This document shows positions 60,893 through 64,000 of a stretch of DNA of 64,000 nucleotides, one piece after another. The stretch comes from Chitinophagaceae bacterium (lineage in GTDB: Bacteria > Bacteroidota > Bacteroidia > Chitinophagales > Chitinophagaceae): contig JAGKWS010000004.1 in NCBI GenBank assembly GCA_021151685.1, forward strand, positions 1 to 64,000, in the 5' to 3' direction. Positions within the stretch are counted from its first letter, which is position 1, and the number at the start of each line of letters is the position of its first letter. Under the pieces are notes generated by a model. The model searched no databases. It was not told the DNA's origin and was given only the letters and a program-made list of their open reading frames with translations. Made by a program: the position numbers and the translations under genes.

Positions 60893-60900
60893 CAAAGTTA
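60893..60900 (-). promoter_or_regulatory. -7 box TAACTTTG
   Basis: A perfect TAnnTTTG on the - strand, 23 bases before the CoA-binding gene start at 60869. It lies in the 53-base gap downstream of the Fe-S gene, so the two genes can be transcribed separately. Confidence 0.45.
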
Positions 60901-60922
60901 CCCAATGGTTGCCCACCAGCCA

Positions 60923-61699
60923 TTATAGCGACATAGCCACCATTTCGGCAATATCCAGCACCTTTACGCTGTCTTCTTTTTCTTTGTTCTTTACCCCATC
61001 TGTGAGCATGGTAGTACAGAACGGGCAGTTGGCTGCTATGATGGTAGCACCCGTATCCAGTGCTTCCTCGGCACGGTCGAAGTTGACACGGGTAGTACCC
61101 GCTTCCTCTTCCTTAAACATCTGTGCCCCACCAGCACCACAGCACATACCATTGGTACGGCAGCGTTTCATCTCTACCAGTTCGGTATCGAATGCGGCCA
61201 GTACCTCGCGTGGTGCTTCATAAATGCCATTGCCACGGCCCAGATAGCAGCTATCGTGATAGGTGATGCGCTTGCCCTTAAAGGCACCGCCACCCTTCAA
61301 CACTATTTTGCCTTCGTTGATGAGTTGTTGCAAAAACGTAGTGTGGTGCATTACCTCGTAGGTGCCGCCCAGCTTGGGGTACTCGTTTTTGAAGACGTTA
61401 AAGCAGTGTGGACATATCGTTACCACCTTTTTGATGCCATAGGCATTCATGGTGTTGATGTTTTGATAGGCCATCATCTGAAACAGGAACTCGTTACCCG
61501 CCCTGCGTGCAGGGTCGCCGGTACAGGCTTCTTCCTTGCCCAGTATGGCAAATTTGATGCCTACCTTATCCAAAATTTGTACAAAGGCTTTGGTAATACG
61601 TTGTGCCCGCTGGTCGAAAGAACCGGCACAGCCCACCCAAAACAACACCTCTGGTACTTCTCCGTTAGCGGCGTATTCCGCCATGCTTTTTACTTGCAT
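60923..61699 (-). CDS. CCG-domain Fe-S oxidoreductase
   Basis: A 258-residue cytoplasmic protein with two cysteine-rich CCG domains, as in heterodisulfide reductase subunit B, GlpC and LutA. The first domain has VLFWVGCAGSFDQRAQ, GKEEACTGDPAR and TICPHCFNVF. The second has YHDSCYLGRGNGIYEAPR, GMCCGAGGAQMF and ANCPFCTTML. These Cys residues bind a 4Fe-4S cluster. No ferredoxin-type N-terminus is present, so it should work with a separate electron-transfer subunit, and none is adjacent. In other Bacteroidota this short type lies beside an LldF/4Fe-4S subunit. The stop lies 53 bases before the CoA-binding gene on the same strand. Confidence 0.85.
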   Translation of the reverse strand: MQVKSMAEYAANGEVPEVLFWVGCAGSFDQRAQRITKAFVQILDKVGIKFAILGKEEACTGDPARRAGNEFLFQMMAYQNINTMNAYGIKKVVTICPHCFNVFKNEYPKLGGTYEVMHHTTFLQQLINEGKIVLKGGGAFKGKRITYHDSCYLGRGNGIYEAPREVLAAFDTELVEMKRCRTNGMCCGAGGAQMFKEEEAGTTRVNFDRAEEALDTGATIIAANCPFCTTMLTDGVKNKEKEDSVKVLDIAEMVAMSL

Positions 61700-61712
61700 A
61701 TTGTTTCATTTT

Positions 61713-63707
61713 CTATTTTGCACCCAATAATTTTTGATGCCACTTGATATTCTTCAAGCGAGATATTTCGGCTTGTAATTCAGAAATAGTTACTTCCTGT
61801 TTACTAATTATAGCTACGTTTTTTTTATTCTCTGACATCAACTTGTTGTTGATTTCTCTTTCTTTATGCAAAACAAACTCAATGTCTTTTATTTTACTCC
61901 GTAGATCTGAGTTGTCGTTTGTAACCGTCTCAATTTTGGTGTGCAGTTCTTTGTTTTGTTGCTTTTTTTCTGCATCTAAACTATTGAGTTGATGTTGCAG
62001 AAGTACCACTGCTTTATTTGTTTTCCTTAGTTTTTCTTCAATCTGAGTATTTGCAGCCCGCAAATTAAGATTGGTACTTTGAATTGAGTTGATTTCTTTA
62101 TTTAGTGCTGCACTTTCTTTTAATAATATTTGAAAAGAAGGGCTGTTAGTAACAATTCTATGTGCAAAGACAATGAAAAATCTTCTGAATGTATCAGTTT
62201 CAACATCGTTCCTGTATTTGATAGCGAGGCAAAGATTTTGATAAGCAGATGCGAAATCTCTTGAACGAATATCCTCACGGGTTTTTCTGTAGTAAAAATC
62301 AGCCTTACCGGAATTTAGTTCTTGTACAATGAGTGTCTCGGGTATTTCATTTTCTGCAAATTGCAATACTGCCGGGGAGGTCTTTATCACATGGGCATCG
62401 ATAGGTGCTTTGAGGTATAAGCCATTAAATGATGTACATCGGCTTAGTGCAACATATACTTGTCCTGGTGCAAATGCAGCTCCTATGTCTACTACAACAT
62501 TGTCAAATGTCAATCCTTGGCTTTTGTGAATTGTAACTGCCCATGCGAGTTTGAGTGGAAGCTGTGTAAATTCTCCGATAACCTCTTCGACAACCTTATT
62601 TTCTTTATTATTCCATGTGTAGCGTACATTCTGCCAAGAATCTGGCTTTACTTGATGGCGGAGTATTGTCCCTTTTTGAACATTGTATTCGACAGTTACG
62701 ACTTCTTCTTCAATCGAGATGACTTTACCAATAGTGCCGTTGAATATTCTGTTGTTTTTGTAGTTTTTGATAAACATGACTTGCGCACCCACTTTCAATT
62801 GTAATTCCATTAATGTGGGTAATCTGTCTGTTGGGAATATACCGGAAATACTTCCTTTAAAAATATTTAGCGGTTCCTTTAGTGCTGCAAGCTTTGAAGA
62901 ATTTGTTGCGTCAACAATCAAAGTATGGGTTGCAAGCGTTATGTAGTTACGATTTTGGTTATCTTCAGGGACAGGAGCGCATCTGTTGTTCAATACTGTA
63001 ATATCAGATGGAGACAAGTGATTTACTCGAATTCTATTTAGAAGTTCAATAAATTCCAGTTCAGTTTGTCTGTATATCTTTTTTAATTCTATGTAGAATG
63101 GTTTATTTTCGGTTAATACTCTCGAGCTAAAAAAATAAGGGCTCTCGTAAAATGGGCGAAGGATTTCCCATTCTTCTTGTTCAGCTACCGGAGATAATTG
63201 AAATGCGTCACCGATTAATATTGTCTGTACTCCGCCAAAAGGTTCATGAATTTTACTACGGTACACTCTCAAAATTCTATCGACTACGTCAAGTAGGTCA
63301 CAACGTACCATTGATACTTCATCGATAACAAGTAGGTCTAAGTTTTTTATTGATTGCTTACGTGACCAGTCTAATTGAATGTGGTCATAAATTGTTGTTT
63401 TGTCGGGATCGTCAAATGGAACTCTCTGGCGAAGTCGCTTGTCAAAAGGAACATACACACTTGGCTTAATTTTAAAGAAGGAATGGATGGTTTGCCCTCC
63501 TGCATTAATAGCGGCAATGCCTGTCGGAGCTACAATAACACTATTTTTTTTCAGAGTCTGTTTTACATACTTTAGGAATGTTGTCTTACCAGTGCCTGCT
63601 TTTCCTGTTAAATATATTATACGTTGACCATGAATTAGTGCGTCCAAAGCATACTTAAATTCCACATTGGACTCGTCTAATTCAATATCATCTACATACT
63701 CAGGCAT
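61713..63707 (-). CDS. Pif1/RecD-like helicase with C-terminal coiled coil
   Basis: A 664-residue AAA-type superfamily 1 helicase. Walker A is IIYLTGKAGTGKTTFLKYV (near 36). VVIDEVSM-like Walker B appears as DLLVIDEVSMVRCDLL (near 125), with QTILIGDAFQLSPV (near 160). The C-terminal helicase motif is AWAVTIHKSQGLTFDNVVVDIG...VYVALSRCTSFNGLYL (near 390-430). Residues from about 470 form a linker, and 540 to 664 form a long coiled coil (LNKEINSIQSTNLNLR, LLQHQLNSLDAEKKQQNKEL, ISELQAEISRLKN). Such helicases unwind 5'-3' DNA. The DNA is AT-rich, unlike most of the window, which suggests recent gain. It lies 13 bases from the Fe-S gene. Confidence 0.87.
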   Translation of the reverse strand: MPEYVDDIELDESNVEFKYALDALIHGQRIIYLTGKAGTGKTTFLKYVKQTLKKNSVIVAPTGIAAINAGGQTIHSFFKIKPSVYVPFDKRLRQRVPFDDPDKTTIYDHIQLDWSRKQSIKNLDLLVIDEVSMVRCDLLDVVDRILRVYRSKIHEPFGGVQTILIGDAFQLSPVAEQEEWEILRPFYESPYFFSSRVLTENKPFYIELKKIYRQTELEFIELLNRIRVNHLSPSDITVLNNRCAPVPEDNQNRNYITLATHTLIVDATNSSKLAALKEPLNIFKGSISGIFPTDRLPTLMELQLKVGAQVMFIKNYKNNRIFNGTIGKVISIEEEVVTVEYNVQKGTILRHQVKPDSWQNVRYTWNNKENKVVEEVIGEFTQLPLKLAWAVTIHKSQGLTFDNVVVDIGAAFAPGQVYVALSRCTSFNGLYLKAPIDAHVIKTSPAVLQFAENEIPETLIVQELNSGKADFYYRKTREDIRSRDFASAYQNLCLAIKYRNDVETDTFRRFFIVFAHRIVTNSPSFQILLKESAALNKEINSIQSTNLNLRAANTQIEEKLRKTNKAVVLLQHQLNSLDAEKKQQNKELHTKIETVTNDNSDLRSKIKDIEFVLHKEREINNKLMSENKKNVAIISKQEVTISELQAEISRLKNIKWHQKLLGAK

Positions 63708-63824
63708 ACTGTTACATTTTCATAGATTGCGACTACATATTACAGGTTTTACAAACGATAGTATGTGCCGACATTAGCGATAATTTTTTGAGGAGTACTT
63801 TTGTCATGATACCTTTAGGAAAAA

Positions 63825-64000
63825 CTACGCATACATGAGTTTTCCTTTAGGGTTCGGTATAGGTCTACCTAAAGCGATTGCTGTTTCAATCCATTCAGCC
63901 ATTATTACCTGCACATTGTCGATAGCTTCATTGTATGTTTTTCCATCAGCCATGCAGCCCGGAAGTTCTGGTACCTCTGCTATAAAAGTTTCATCATCAT
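63825..64000 (-). CDS. hicB: HicB-family antitoxin, cut by window edge
   Basis: A partial - strand frame of 57 codons ending with TAG at 63827-63825. The peptide has ETFIAEVPELPGCMADG, the PELPGC motif of HicB-like antitoxins, then KTYNEAIDNVQVIMAEWIETA and the tail GRPIPNPKGKLMYA. The N-terminus lies beyond the window. HicB neutralises the HicA mRNase; hicA is normally immediately upstream and would lie past 64000. The DUF1902/HicB-like branch could also stand alone. Bases 63708-63824 hold no gene. Confidence 0.75.
   Translation of the reverse strand, partial: DDETFIAEVPELPGCMADGKTYNEAIDNVQVIMAEWIETAIALGRPIPNPKGKLMYA

Overview
The window looks like chromosomal DNA of a Bacteroidota bacterium, most likely close to Chitinophagaceae. 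The evidence is a type IX secretion (T9SS) and gliding gene set (gldJ, porU, porV, gldD), secreted proteins with T9SS sorting domains of types A and B, two TonB-dependent receptors with carboxypeptidase-regulatory-like N-termini, upstream boxes of the form TAnnTTTG (once with a TTG exactly 20 bases upstream at porV and once at a nucleotidyltransferase gene), and few Shine-Dalgarno sequences. I found no rRNA, tRNA, CRISPR array or phage genes. Family assignments were made by reading the proteins, without database searches.

Layout, left to right. 0.1-10.2 kb: rnhB; a TonB receptor with a beta-helix lipoprotein; moaD-moaE; a metallo-beta-lactamase/rhodanese protein; an M28 peptidase; scpB. 10.2-11.1 kb is an island of two MITE-like palindromic repeats. 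11-20 kb: lpxD; a palindromic repeat region; a degenerate SAM hydroxide adenosyltransferase; a TMTC-like TPR membrane protein; a 1,493-residue lectin/Ig-repeat T9SS cargo. 20-27.7 kb: an AraC regulator; an AT-rich two-gene operon (nucleotidyltransferase plus sugar-isomerase-like TIM barrel) that appears to lack a normal start codon; pdxA; an M17 aminopeptidase; rsmA; a D-2-hydroxyacid dehydrogenase. 27.8-36.9 kb: a three-gene envelope cluster (TonB receptor, 1,355-residue secreted protein, PorV/PorQ-like barrel). 37-41 kb: greA, a HIT protein, lspA, zapA and convergent murF. 40.4-47.2 kb: the T9SS locus gldJ <-> porU-porV. 47-56 kb: a small secreted protein, tadA, a type B T9SS cargo, a second MITE copy, gldD, a DUF3467 protein, guaA, aroA and aroB. 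56-64 kb: a YD-repeat T9SS cargo; a three-gene secreted operon headed by a protein-glutamine glutaminase homologue; a CoA-binding protein; a CCG-domain Fe-S protein; an AT-rich Pif1-like helicase; and a partial HicB antitoxin at the right edge.

How the genes fit together: PorU (sortase) and PorV (shuttle) process and attach T9SS cargo, and the window encodes three clear cargo proteins (15.5-20.0, 48.5-50.8 and 56.4-57.9 kb) plus one probable one (31.7-35.8 kb). The most interesting candidate system is 58.08-60.43 kb. There a lipoprotein protein-deamidase is followed by a small exported protein that resembles the deamidase's own pro-region, then by a larger secreted protein coupled to it by a 4-base overlap. 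I infer a deamidase with a free-standing inhibitor-like partner. The repeat elements and the NTase/TIM-barrel pair are the next best leads.
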